DNA of 64,000 nucleotides from Melastoma dodecandrum (lineage: Eukaryota > Streptophyta > Magnoliopsida > Myrtales > Melastomataceae), in the NCBI GenBank assembly GCA_029817715.1, contig JARUPY010000190.1, positions 4,340,001-4,404,000 of the forward strand, read 5' to 3'. A program made the position numbers and the translations under genes. The notes below the pieces were generated by a model. It was not told the origin of the DNA. It made no database searches and was given only the letters and a program-made list of their open reading frames with translations. Below are positions 13,612-24,400 of the stretch, piece after piece (within the stretch, counting starts at the first letter, position 1; the number at the start of each line of letters is the position of its first letter).

Positions 13612-14206
13612 GCAAGCCTCGGATTAGAAGTTAACGAGAAGAAATGCGATCGACAAGCATTGACCAGCGGGAATCTTCTTATCAGCTCTGACATCTGTGG
13701 TGAGATTACTCCGTCATTTAAACTTGACTGTGGTAGACTCAGCCAGTGTGATGCCTTTGGCACTCTGGTGCTGCCGGAGGCTGATATTGTACTGACATGC
13801 TGTAGGCTTGCCCAAGAGTATCGCGTGCTGCGCTCAGTAGATATAATTATGGCTAAATGTAAAATGTGATCAGAGGTAAAAGACTTTCTGGCTTATGATT
13901 ATGTATGAAGGGCTTCAGTGGTACTCGAAGGCACCCGTTTTACGAAATGATTATCGTGGTCTCAGCTTAGGTAAATGAGTCGCGAGGCTGGCCGCTCAAT
14001 GAAGTTGAACACGCAAAGGCACCCTAAACCCTATACACGCAAACATGTGCGAGAACAGCCAATGTTGTTGAACACATTCTTTCGATTCTATTACATCGAC
14101 TGGACCAAATAAATCACAAACTTATCATAAGTTTTGAGATAATGGATATAAAGTGATCCCATTCCTAGTCATTTGTCGAAACCTCCACGATGCATCGAGT
14201 TAGTCT
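13612..14206. other. Intergenic: helicase 3' UTR and spacer
   Basis: Lies between the helicase stop and the stop of the convergent S-protein homologue. It should hold both 3' UTRs. I see no further coding region or structured RNA. Confidence 0.5.
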
Positions 14207-14593
14207 TCAAATGGAACTTGGCCATGGATAAAATACTTCCCATGTTACGGTACCTTCACTAGCACCGTATATGCCATCGGGCCGAACAAACCACTTGCAA
14301 GTATCGCACCTGCCGCTGTCCCTCTTAAGGTCGTATACATCAAACAAGAAGTCTTTCACGTTTCCCTGTGAAACTCGACAATAGAAGAGAGTGGTTCTCC
14401 AGAAATTTACACCGAAATGCCACTCAAATCCATTACCGAAGAGAGTTTCTTGTTGACCCAAATCGTCATCCTTGGATTGGCAGTGGAGCGACATTGTTTT
14501 TCCTTCTCCGAGGTCGTTCCATATCCTCACGCTGCTTGCCAAGGCCCCGGACACCAGAGCGTTCAAGGCAATCATAAGTAGAACGATCTTCAT
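14207..14593 (-). CDS. Plant self-incompatibility S1-family (S-protein homologue) 1
   Basis: Single-exon gene of 128 residues. Residues 1-19 form a hydrophobic signal peptide ending near ALAS, so the product should be a small secreted, disulphide-linked protein. The mature part shows the S1-family landmarks: SLHCQSKDDDLG, FEWHFGVNFW, LFYCRVSQG, FLFDVYD, a Cys-x2-Cys pair (CDTC), KWFVRPDGIYG and the terminal YPWP. Founders of the family act in poppy pollen self-incompatibility; most homologues have no known function. A TATA-like sequence lies about 55 bases upstream. It is the first of five related genes in this window. Confidence 0.93.
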   Translation of the reverse strand: MKIVLLMIALNALVSGALASSVRIWNDLGEGKTMSLHCQSKDDDLGQQETLFGNGFEWHFGVNFWRTTLFYCRVSQGNVKDFLFDVYDLKRDSGRCDTCKWFVRPDGIYGASEGTVTWEVFYPWPSSI

Positions 14594-14645
14594 TTTATAT
14601 AAGCTGACACTTGATCGAATGACTCATCGGCCAGAAGGGTGTGAG

Positions 14646-14656
14646 ACTTTATATGA
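14646..14656 (-). promoter_or_regulatory. Putative TATA box of S-protein homologue 1
   Basis: On the minus strand this reads CATATAAAGT, about 55 bases upstream of the ATG at 14593, a normal distance for a plant TATA box plus short leader. Confidence 0.5.
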
Positions 14657-15620
14657 CATTTTCCTTCACCAGCGTTTCGCTTTCCGGTCAAAGTAAATGA
14701 TCTGGATCTTGCGACGACAGTGTTGCGATATTTATGAACTACTCATTATAACACATAACAACCATACAACCCCAAGTCCTGACAAATTTCGTCGAGACAA
14801 TTATGCTCGACGAGAAATGGGCGAGGCTAAAGAGGAAGCTGTTATTACAAAAAAACACGAGCGCACAGGTAGGAAACCGGTACGCATTAGAAGGCTTTCT
14901 AGATGTCATAAGCAAGATTAGGCAGATGTCTCCTGTTAATGTCAACGGACAAACATGAGCGACAAAATCCCTCGCAGGCTCATCTGAGAAGAAAATCGAG
15001 GTCTGATAAACGAGATCGGAAAATTCATATCCTAATTCATATGAAAAGATATTCACCGATTGTGGTTTGATGATCTTATTATAGACAACATCGGTTTAGA
15101 ATGAAACTAATGCATTAACATGTTTACTCCATCCATCCTCCAAATGAAAATCTGTGAAATTTTTTTTTTTTTTTAATGTCAATTAGTCGTAGGTTTGGTG
15201 TAAAAGTCATTGCTGTTAAATGCCATCAAAATTAGGGTCCTGAGTATTAACAACTAACAGAACGGGTCACCTATAGTCTGACACACCGGAATCCGGCGAC
15301 CGACTGGATGGTCAGCCAAAGCAGGCGGCCAGCGACCGGAATCGGGCCGGTTTCACCTCCCCTCGTGTCCGTACGGCCATTCGACGCCTCTTCGACAGTC
15401 CCCTTTGTTCGGCATCTCCTTCCTTCCTGAAAGACCCCTCCCCATTGCTCCCTGGGGATCCCCTCCGAGAAAGAACATGAGTAAAGAATTTGTTTTCCTT
15501 TGTTTCCAATGAATTATTACCTAGTCATTTTGTTGCTGGAATCGACGTTGTATTCATCAAGTCCTGACGGTATTTGATTATCGTAAACGAAAACCCCTTT
15601 TTAGAACAAGATGAATAAGA

Positions 15621-15632
15621 ACGTTATAAATG
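15621..15632 (+). promoter_or_regulatory. Putative TATA box of S-protein homologue 2
   Basis: GTTATAAATG lies about 55 bases upstream of the ATG at 15684. Confidence 0.5.
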
Positions 15633-15683
15633 AAGTGGAACGAACACCCTTCTCTCCTACTCGAATAACTGAAAGGGTTCAAG

Positions 15684-16085
15684 ATGAGGAAACAATTCGA
15701 GATTATTTCACTCTTACTGGTGTTCTCTGGGTTAATGGTTATGTCCTCAGCATTCGGAGTCTGCATTTACAACAACCTCGAAGATTGGAAGACCATGTCC
15801 CTTCACTGCGCGTTGAGAGACAATGATCTTGGTCAGAAACAAGTGAGGAACAAGGAGTCCTCTTGCTGGAATTTCGGGCGAAATATTTGGGGCAACACGC
15901 TTTTCTATTGCCATATTTCACAGGGGAACATCCAAAGCTTTCTGTTCGATGCGTACATCCAGAAAAAGAATCGCCGTAAGTGTTGGTCTCGATGCGAATG
16001 GTCCGTGCAGCTTGATGGGTTACACGGTAAAAATTGCTATACATGTGGGCATAACATATTCCTTCCATGGCCAAAGGCTAGTTGA
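15684..16085 (+). CDS. Plant self-incompatibility S1-family (S-protein homologue) 2
   Basis: Single-exon gene, 133 residues. An N-terminal hydrophobic signal peptide runs to about residue 24 (MSSAFG). S1-family landmarks: MSLHCALRDNDLG, CWNFGRNIWG, TLFYCHISQGN, FLFDAY, WSVQLDGLHG and FLPWP. It is closest in the window to the gene at 31780-32181; both share the CIYNxLED start and WSVQLDG near the end. The product is predicted to be secreted; its function is unknown. Confidence 0.92.
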   Translation: MRKQFEIISLLLVFSGLMVMSSAFGVCIYNNLEDWKTMSLHCALRDNDLGQKQVRNKESSCWNFGRNIWGNTLFYCHISQGNIQSFLFDAYIQKKNRRKCWSRCEWSVQLDGLHGKNCYTCGHNIFLPWPKAS

Positions 16086-16676
16086 AGGCCACCTCAGCAT
16101 GCCACGGAGACGTCAAAAGCATAGGGACGACGGACGGCGTTCATATTCCCCGTCGTCTCAAGGGTATGTGCTTGTGTTAGAAATTGATACAAACTTATTT
16201 GCAGCTGTTGACAAGTTTGAAAGAGAAAAGTTCCCGTGAAGACAGACTTACAAGTACCGAAGCTTGCATATGTGATTCGAATCGAATAAAACTGTGGCTT
16301 GATGATTAATTCTTGTTAGAGTTAAATGATGTTGAAGGATAGTTCTTAGACCGTGAACAAGAAATTGTTAAAGTTGGATCGTTCAGGTGCACTAAAAGTG
16401 GGTGAATTAGTGATTGTAACTTTTTCACCATTTCTCAGTATAAGTGGAAGAGTATTGTATCACAGCAGTGCATTTCTCATAATGAGATCTGCTTCGCTAT
16501 AACAGTTACGATTTGATCGAGTAGGTTTTCATACGAATGTTTACGCGATCGTAATGGACATAGTAGTTTATAGTAGTTCGGCTTTAATCGACCTACGTCC
16601 ACTTTCCGCCATAGAGGTGATTCTACTATATAAATATAATGGATGCAAATGAACCTTTTGCACTAGGCTTTGGGTA
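16086..16676. other. Intergenic: S-protein homologue 2 3' side
   Basis: AT-rich sequence with a likely 3' UTR (AATAAAACTG near 16286). It runs up to the left end of the degraded copia-like element. No coding potential seen. Confidence 0.5.
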
Positions 16677-18296
16677 TGTCAACAAGAGATATTTAAAATC
16701 CTTTACAAAAGATCACTCCTGGGCAATGATATCAGCTCCTCACACAGTGGACGTCTTCTCGTTTCCAGCAGAATGATGCTCACGCTCAGAAGTTGATTGC
16801 TCAAAGGATTTCCACACAGCACGTTCCCACTTAGGCGTAAGCTTGTCAATCAAAGCACAAAGACAACGTCATGTTAGAATATAAATCTTCACAAATAATT
16901 CCTTACAGTGACAAAACGACTTCTCAAAGAGCAGCCCGTTTCTGGTTTACAGTAGAGGAATGCTTCAGCACTTAATAGCTCAGGAGAGGATTTCCACACA
17001 GCTTTTGACTCTTATCAAGATGAGTTTGTAAGCACTCAAGATACAACCACAAAGAGTTAGAGAACAGAAAGGATAAAATAGGGATTGGTACCTCACCCCG
17101 CGTAACCTGACTTCTCACGCAGCGAAGTCACGCTATTCGTCCTACACTCAGTTCGGATGTCCACGGTTACCACAGCCGTGACTCACTACACTGCACCCCC
17201 AGTGCCTAGGATGAAATTTTCAGCTCTGGCGGCTCCCACGCAACCTACTCTACTGTCCCTCTATATCAGGTGGTCGAGACTTCTGCACAGCACCCCTGTG
17301 CTTGAGAGGACCTCTTTCCACTCTGGCGACGTTCCCAACTCATGCTCTACCCTGCAGGCACGAGACTTCTGGCGGGCACCCGCAAGTGCGTGTCTAACTC
17401 CTCAAACTCCGTAGATTTGAGACTTTCCTACGAACGGACACAACAAGAACAGCTTCTTGCCGATGGGTCAGCCGCTGGTTACTGCGATAATCACAGGTAT
17501 TCACTTAGTTTCCCTTAGACGATTCGGCAGCCACTAGTTGAACGCACCGAGGACACACAGTCCCTCTCACGACGACCAAGGTAGCACACAGCCCTTGGCT
17601 CTCCCACATGCTAATTGCAAGAGATAAGAACCAAGCGATCACTTAGCACCTTCCGTTCTCCGTCGATTACACAGCTCCTCAAAGCTTCACACAGATAACA
17701 AAGGCTTTGGACAACCACACGAACCACACAGATTCGTTTTTTATTGTATGGATGTCGTCTGGCTTTAATAGGGAATGAAACAGATAATTCGTTTTCCAAA
17801 CATCAGCCTTCAGCAAGCTGTAGTCATGATCAACAGACAGCTGCTCAACGGTCATAACGACCAAGAAGGAAGGAAATCTTTATCAGCTTTCCTTATGTGT
17901 ATGATTTAGTCCAATTATTATCAGATTGCTATCTGATTATTGTTTCAATCATTTTCCACAACAGAACGAGAATAACTAAATTCTTTAATGACCGTTGAGA
18001 TAAGATAGGAAATAACATATTGTTATAATTAGAGATTTTATTTCCAAATCTTTCTGAAATGTCACTATCTGATCCTCACACGTGATTGTCTGAAATCAGA
18101 TAATGTAATTAATCATTAAATATGATAAAATTACAATAAACAAGTTGGAATAATAATTATTACTTCATTTTAGTAATTGTAGTCCAGTAATTCAGTACAG
18201 CTTTGCGGTAGTGTAACAACACACTTATCAAGCATAGCGACTCACTTCTCAAGCGATACAACAATACATTTCTCATCATCAAAACAAAGGTCAACA
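16677..18296 (-). mobile_element. 3' LTR of a degraded SIRE/Maximus-like Ty1/copia element (antisense)
   Basis: Read on the minus strand, the inner edge is a polypurine tract (18297-18311) followed directly by TGTTGACC at 18296, the usual layout at the 3' LTR of SIRE-type copia elements, where GTCATCATC followed by a purine run precedes the LTR. The outer boundary is uncertain: I place it at a TG near 16677, but no partner LTR is visible to confirm it. Several stop-ridden frames, and no gene, occur inside. Confidence 0.55.
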
Positions 18297-18311
18297 TTCT
18301 CCCCCCTTTTT
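18297..18311 (-). other. Polypurine tract of the copia-like element
   Basis: The minus strand reads AAAAAGGGGGGAGAA directly before the LTR start at 18296. In LTR retrotransposons this tract primes plus-strand DNA synthesis. Confidence 0.65.
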
Positions 18312-18596
18312 GATGATGACAAAACTCAAAACTGACAGGAAAGAGCTTGAGAGAATTATACTTGCGCCCCCCTTAACACATGCACTTCTCCCTTTTTTTT
18401 TCCATATCAAAAGTAAGTGGGGGATAAGAAGCAAAAATCTGTATATTTACTGGTGCATCAAAAAATATTGCAAACACCCAAACATAGTTCAAAACACCCA
18501 AACTAGTGAAGAGTGCACTCAATCCACTCCAACAAACTTATTCAAAACTGAGAAACATAGTTCTTAACATGAGAAACCACAGAAAGGAGAGTCATC

Positions 18597-19904
18597 TCAA
18601 TCCTGACGTGGGAGTTCCTTGACAACATCGATCATTTCCTCTGCCATCTTCTCAAGCTTGGCCAGTTTTTCACCAAAATCGTCCATCCTTTCCAGGAGAC
18701 AGCGCCTGGTAAAATTGGTCTCTTCACAGATTGTGCTCAGAAGCTTGGAGTAAGGGGCATCAGCCTTTGAATCAACAGCCATCTTCTCGCGCTTAACATA
18801 CTTCTGCTTTTCAGCAGGTATCCATTTACCAGAGTTGTCCAGGTATCCATTTTGCTCAATGGAGTAGCATCCTGGCTGTAGTGCTTTAGCAGAGCCGTGA
18901 TGACATGAGTAAAAGGGAAACCCCTGCTCTCATCCTTGATGCAAGATGCCATATGGCTGAAGATAATGCTTCCCAGGTTTCCAGGCATACCTTTCTTGAG
19001 ATGGACCAACAGAGTCTAATCTCGTGGAATAACAAAATCAACACTTCCCACCCTTGGTGCAAAGCATGACATCACCACTTTATGCAGTATCATGTTGCTA
19101 AAACTCAAAGCAATGTTCTAGAGATAACCATTGGGTGTGATGGGAACTCCATCATTGATTACCTGATAGGCTTCTAGTTTGGCTTCATTGATCACCCTCG
19201 GATTGTTGACAAGGTCAGCATTAAAAATGCGGCAGATATCAAAAACAGAGTAGACAAGAATTTTTCCATCAATGATGGCTCTAATAAACTTGATGTTTGA
19301 ATCCTCCTTGTAGACGGTCAAATTCTCATAGAACTGCTTGACTTTGAAGATAAACCCTATCTCATTAAACTCACGAAAGGTTTTTCAGCTAAGTAGCTCA
19401 AACATTTCAGCAAAGGTGATCTGATGCGCAGTAAACTAGTCAGAATCCACCCTTTTACAGGCAGTAACATTTATGGCTTCCGATTTCTATTGAGCATTGA
19501 ATCATCAGCAAGAATGCGATATATCTCAGCCATAGACACATATTGATCAGTCTCAGGCACAAATACGTCAGAGTCTCCATCAGTCTTTTGCTTTTCAGTT
19601 CCAGCAGGACCAGATTTTGGAGTACCTGACAAGAAACGCCTTCCTCTGGTGCGTGAAGCAATACCAGTGACAAGGGAATGAGGTTTCTGTGCGAGATGAA
19701 CATCAGTGACTTCAATCTCATCCCCAACATTATCCTCAGTGAGGTCATTCTCCTCAAGCAAGTCCGTCTCCTCATCTTGAGAAGCATCCTTGTTGCCTGA
19801 AGTTTGGTCACCCTAAGAAGTAGCCACAACCTTGGTGTGTGAAGAGTCCTCCTTTTCAGGGGATTCCTGGGTCTCTATCACAGAGTTCCCAGATCTAACA
19901 ATAC
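18597..19904 (-). pseudogene. Degenerate 3' (env-position) ORF of the copia-like element
   Basis: Minus-strand fragments lie in order, interrupted by stops and frame changes: 19471-19761 (acidic, with the motif YVSMAEIYRILADD), 19118-19321 (FDICRIFNADLV, GVPITPNGYL), a segment at about 18737-19009 (GMPGNLGSIIFSHMASC, FTHVITALL) and 18597-18782 (a heptad-like coiled coil ending KELPRQD). Together they resemble the extra plant-specific ORF found downstream of pol in SIRE-type elements. At least three in-frame stops show that it is dead. No gag, protease, reverse transcriptase or integrase of this element is visible; the Athila insertion cuts in just upstream. Confidence 0.55.
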
Positions 19905-19948
19905 AGAAGATTATTCGAATCACACTAGGATAATTTCAACAAATGTTG

Positions 19949-19953
19949 AAGAA
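19949..19953. repeat. Target-site duplication AAGAA, left copy
   Basis: Five bases directly before the 5' LTR, identical to 30999-31003 directly after the 3' LTR. Confidence 0.9.
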
Positions 19954-20159
19954 CGATAACTCTAAGAAATTAGAGTTACAAATCACATTTTAGAACAAAT
20001 TCGATGTTAGTTTCCGTTGTTTAGTCTCGTTTGTGCGTTTCTCATGGTTTGTTTTGGAGTGTGCACGTATATGTTGGTTTTGTAGGAAAACGAGTGATAC
20101 GGAGCGAAATCCATGAGGAGGAAGCCGTATAAAAGGAGGAGGAATGGACAGACGTGAAG

Positions 20160-20406
20160 GTGTGGCCGCACCAAGCAGAGATGCGGCCACACATGAAGAG
20201 CAGAGGAGGACGAGATGAGCAGAACGTGAGGTGCGGCCGCACCAAGCAGAGATGCGGCCGCACCAGGAGGATTAGAAGAGGAGCTAAGAGGCAGAACGTG
20301 AGGTGCGGCCGCACCAAGTAGAGATGCGGCCGCACCGGTCGAGGTGGAAGACGGACATCACAGTGGCAGAGGTGCGGCCGCACCAAAGGCTTGTGCGGCC
20401 GCACCG
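20160..20406. repeat. Array of CG-rich 12-base palindromes in the 5' LTR
   Basis: Four pairs of GTGCGGCCGCAC-like sites (members of a pair spaced about 13-18 bases apart), each pair separated by unrelated spacer. GTGCGGCCGCAC is its own reverse complement. The first pair has decayed (GTGTGGCCGCAC, ATGCGGCCACAC). The same array occurs in the 3' LTR (29863-30109), and a related one lies between pol and the 3' ORF. Confidence 0.85.
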
Positions 20407-20467
20407 GACGAGGATCAACTTGAGATATTTTATTTGATTTCCTTTATTATTTCTTTAGAAGTCCTAG

Positions 20468-20475
20468 TATAAAAA
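20468..20475 (+). promoter_or_regulatory. LTR promoter TATA box
   Basis: TATAAAAA, about 60 bases after the palindrome array; the copy in the 3' LTR is at 30170-30177. It is the likely start of element transcription. Confidence 0.6.
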
Positions 20476-21302
20476 CCTTGGTGAGGACTCGGTTTAGGGT
20501 TATCAGAGACACCTTTTGACGGCTGGAAACGGAGAATTGAGATCTTAAGGGAGTTCTTCATGTCTTCCCTTAGTTTCTGCGTTTTCATGATGTTTCCGAT
20601 GTCGAACTAATTTGCTTTATAGGATTGTGATGAACCGATTCGCGTAGTCGGTTGTCTACACTCTTTTCAGATTTAATTTATGAAGTTCTGCGTTTTCTTA
20701 CGTTTCCTTGTGTGCATTGCCTACTTATCGGGTTGATCGCCGGTTTGTTTGATTTCTTATCGCTAAGTGAACTCGAGAGAGACTTAGGATTAGAAGAGAG
20801 GAAACGTAACCTGAGTTAAGGCTGAGAGATCGGGTTAATTAGAGAGTATAGAGATATACACTCGTGGGTAACCGATTAGCAATTGGAGTTTAAGGAATCG
20901 TAGATACTCATAACACGCTGTAGAGATATAGGTTTATGAGTGTTCGCTGATTCACCGTTACACACTCGAGAGAGGTATAACGACTATTTAGGAATTGCGG
21001 TTAGTAAACGCAGAAACCGAATGAATTGAGGAAGAGAGAGTGCGGATAACTGACGAAACGATAGGGGATTCATAGTCCTAGGCTTTTCTTCCATTGACTA
21101 CTGCTTTACTTTTGTTTTCTGCAATTTTAGTTACTTGCATCAACTCATTAAATCAGTTAACTGTTTACGGCTAGAATCTGAGACTTGCTGGTAATCGGCA
21201 GTAGGTTCTAACTAGTCCTCGTGGGAACGATACTTTTTCTCATCATTATATTACTTGCGCGACCCGTATACTTGCGTGTGCGATTTGGTTCGAACAAGTT
21301 TT

Positions 21303-21320
21303 TGGCGCCGCTGCCGGGGA
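21303..21320 (+). other. Primer binding site (tRNA-Asp type)
   Basis: TGGCGCCGCTGCCGGGGA, six bases after the LTR end. It matches the usual Athila primer site, complementary to the 3' end of tRNA-Asp, except for one base. Confidence 0.8.
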
Positions 21321-21403
21321 CTAGTTTTAGAATTTATTTGCTAATTTTCTTCAGCAATTTTCAATTGTAGTCGCTGATTCTCTTTTTCACTTTTTGCAGG
21401 TGT

Positions 21404-24400
21404 ATGCGACATCGCAAAGGTGACAAAGAGCTACTCTTTGACCCTGAAATCGAGCGAACGTTTCGGATTTTGAGAAGGGGTCAGAGAGACACAATGGCGA
21501 ACGCGAACAACGACAACATCGTCGACATTGCGGCGCAGCAACCGCCGAGGACAATGCGGGATTACGCACAGCCGACGCCACAGAATCATGCTGGTTTCCT
21601 CCGTCCTGAAATTCAGGCGGATACTTTTGAAATTAAACCATCTATTATTCATATGATTGAAAATTCAAATTTTGGTGGTTTAATTAACGAAGATCCGCAC
21701 TGGCACCTAACGCGTTTTGAAGATTTGTGTGGCACTTTCAGGTACCACGGAGTATCAGCAGAAGCAATCAAGTTGCGGTTGTTCCCGTTCTCGCTTCGAG
21801 ATAAAGCCAGAGCGTGGCTGTATTCGCTGCCAGGAGAGTCAGTCAGTTCATGGGACGATCTCCGCAAGCACTTCCTATCCAAGTACTCTCCGCCGAGCCG
21901 AACTGTGAAGATACGGAACGACATCACCTCGTTCCGCCAACTCGCCGGCGAATCCATGTACGAAGCGTGGGATCGATTCAAGGAGCTGCAGAGGCTATGC
22001 CCCCACCACGACATCCCCAAGTGGATGTTGGTTCAGAGCTTCTACGACGGGCTAGCGGAGCAACTCCAATCTACCATCGATTCAGCCGCAGGAGGTACCA
22101 TAATGAACAAGACACCGGATGACGCTCTGGATTTGTTCGAGGCGATGGCGACAAATGGCCAAAGGAGAGCACCAGCAAGAGGAGGAGGACATCACCAGAT
22201 AGACGCTATCACCGCCCTCAGCGCTCAGCTAGAGACACTGACCAAAGAGATGGCGGCGTTGCGTACGTCGACTCAAAATGCTAACCCTCCACCTCGTTCT
22301 AATTTGCAGGTGATGGAATTGCAAGAGGCTGAAGAGGCGAACTACGTGGGAGGCACCAACAGGAATAACCCGTACTCCAACACGTACAACTCAGGATGGC
22401 GCAACCACCCCAATTTCTCGTGGAGAAATAATCAGGAGCATCAGGATGTCGGGCCTTCGCGACCAAACCAGCCACCGGGATTTGCACCACCGATGCGACA
22501 ACCCGTAAGTGAACCTAAATCTAGTGTTGAAGATTTGTTGAGACAGGTTCTGGCTAGCAATGAGGAGGTTCGGAAACAGCAAGAGGAGACGAGGAAGCAG
22601 CAGGAGCTCATACTGAAGGACCACGCGACCTCGATCAAGCAGCTCGAGATGCAGATGGGGCAGATAGCAGGATCATTGGTGATAAGACCGCAGGGGACGT
22701 TTCCGAGCAACACAGAGCTCAACCCCAAGAATCGGGAAAACTGCAGTGCTATTACCCTCCGAAACGGGAAGGACCTGGAAGAGAAGTTTGAGCGGCAAGA
22801 GGCCGAAAAAGAACAAGCTAGGGAGAAACGTCAGGCTAAGGTACGTGAGACGGAGTCTAGAAAGGACTCTGAGCATCAGAGTATTGAAACACCGGTACGT
22901 ACTGATCCTATGCCTGTAGTTCCTATTATTCCTCAAGTTCCGTTTCCGCAGCGTTTAAAGAAGCACACTGACGAGCAGCAATTCAAAAAGTTTCTTGAAG
23001 TGTTTAAAAAGCTGCAGATCAATATCCCTTTCGCGGAGGCGCTCGAGCAAATGCCAAGCTACGTGAAGTTCATGAAGGATATCCTGTCAAAGAAGCGGAA
23101 GCTTGGTGGTCACGAAACGATCTCGTTGACCGAGGAATGCAGTGCAATTGTTCAAAGGAGACTACCGCCAAAGCTTAAGGATCCTGGTAAGTTTACCATC
23201 CCTTGTCACATTGGGACTGATTTTTTTGGTCATGCTTTATGTGATTTAGGGGCAAGCATCAATTTGATGCCATTTTCGGTGTTCAAGAAACTGAACATCG
23301 GAGAGGTAAGACCAACATCGCTGACCTTACAATTAGCTGACCGGTCTTATACTTACCCGAAGGGTATCGTGGAAGATGTTTTGGTGAAAGTGGACAGGTT
23401 CATCTTCCCCGCGGATTTCGTCATCCTAGATTACGAGGAGGACCGGGAGGTTCCCATCATCCTGGGAAGACCGTTCTTAGCAACGGGAAGGACATTAATC
23501 GATGTCCAGAAAGGAGAGCTCACCATGAGAATCCACGACCAAGAGGTAACATTCAACATGGATAAGGCCATGAAGATGCCTAATGAAGTTGATGAATGCA
23601 GGTACGTGGACATACTTGAGGAGGTTACCGTCGAGACTATTCTAGAAGCCTATGAGTTACCGACGGAAGATGCACTCCTTGATGAGATGTGTGAGGAAGA
23701 GGTGGCCTTTGTGCGACAATTTCAAAGGGTGGAACCTCTTGACCGACCTGGAACCACCATCAAGCCTTCCATCGAAGAGCCCCCGAAGTTGGAGTTGAAG
23801 CCCTTACCAGATCACCTACGGTACTCTTACTTAGGTAAGAACAACACCCTTCCTGTTATTATTTCATCTTCGTTGACTAACGAACAGGAAGAGCTGTTGC
23901 TACGAGTGCTTCGGGAGCACCAGACAGCCATCGGGTGGACTATTGCGGACATCAAAGGGATTAGTCCAGCAATTTGCATGCACAAGATTGTCTTGGACAG
24001 TGAGAAGAAGGCGTCCGTCGAGCATCAACGGCGACTGAACCCGCACATGAAAGAGGTGGTAAGAAAAGAAGTCATTAAATGGCTTGATGCAGGAATCATC
24101 TATCCGATCTCGGATAGTTCATGGGTGAGTCCAGTCCAGTGCGTACCTAAGAAGGGAGGCATCACGGTGGTCGAGAACAGCAAAAATGAGCTCATTCCAA
24201 CGAGGACGGTCACCGGGTGGAGGATCTGCATGGACTACCGGAAGCTCAATGCGGCCACATGCAAGGATCACTTCCCGTTGCCCTTCATTGATCAGATGTT
24301 GGACCGTCTCGCAGGTAAAAGTTTTTACTGCTTTCTGGATGGTTACTCAGGTTATAACCAGATAGCGATTGCACCTGAGGACCAGGAAAAGACTACCTTC

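Larger units (their letters stand above)
14594..15683. other. Intergenic between two divergent S-protein homologues
   Basis: The upstream regions of the minus-strand gene at 14593 and the plus-strand gene at 15684. It includes a T-run (about 15159-15174) and a GC-rich stretch (about 15280-15480) that differs from its AT-rich surroundings and whose ORFs match nothing I recognise. Confidence 0.5.
19954..21296 (+). repeat. Athila-like 5' LTR
   Basis: 1,343 bp, ending TTCGAACA. It contains the palindrome array (20160-20406), a TATA box at 20468 and a conserved downstream U5-like part. Confidence 0.92.

Noticed and set aside
15280..15480. GC-rich patch as possible gene or RNA
   Set aside because: No domain or fold recognised; left as unexplained composition.
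20042..20404. Minus-strand frame with repeated VRPHL peptide in the LTR (also 29744-30106)
   Set aside because: Product of reading the CG-rich palindrome repeats; no family and inside a promoter region.
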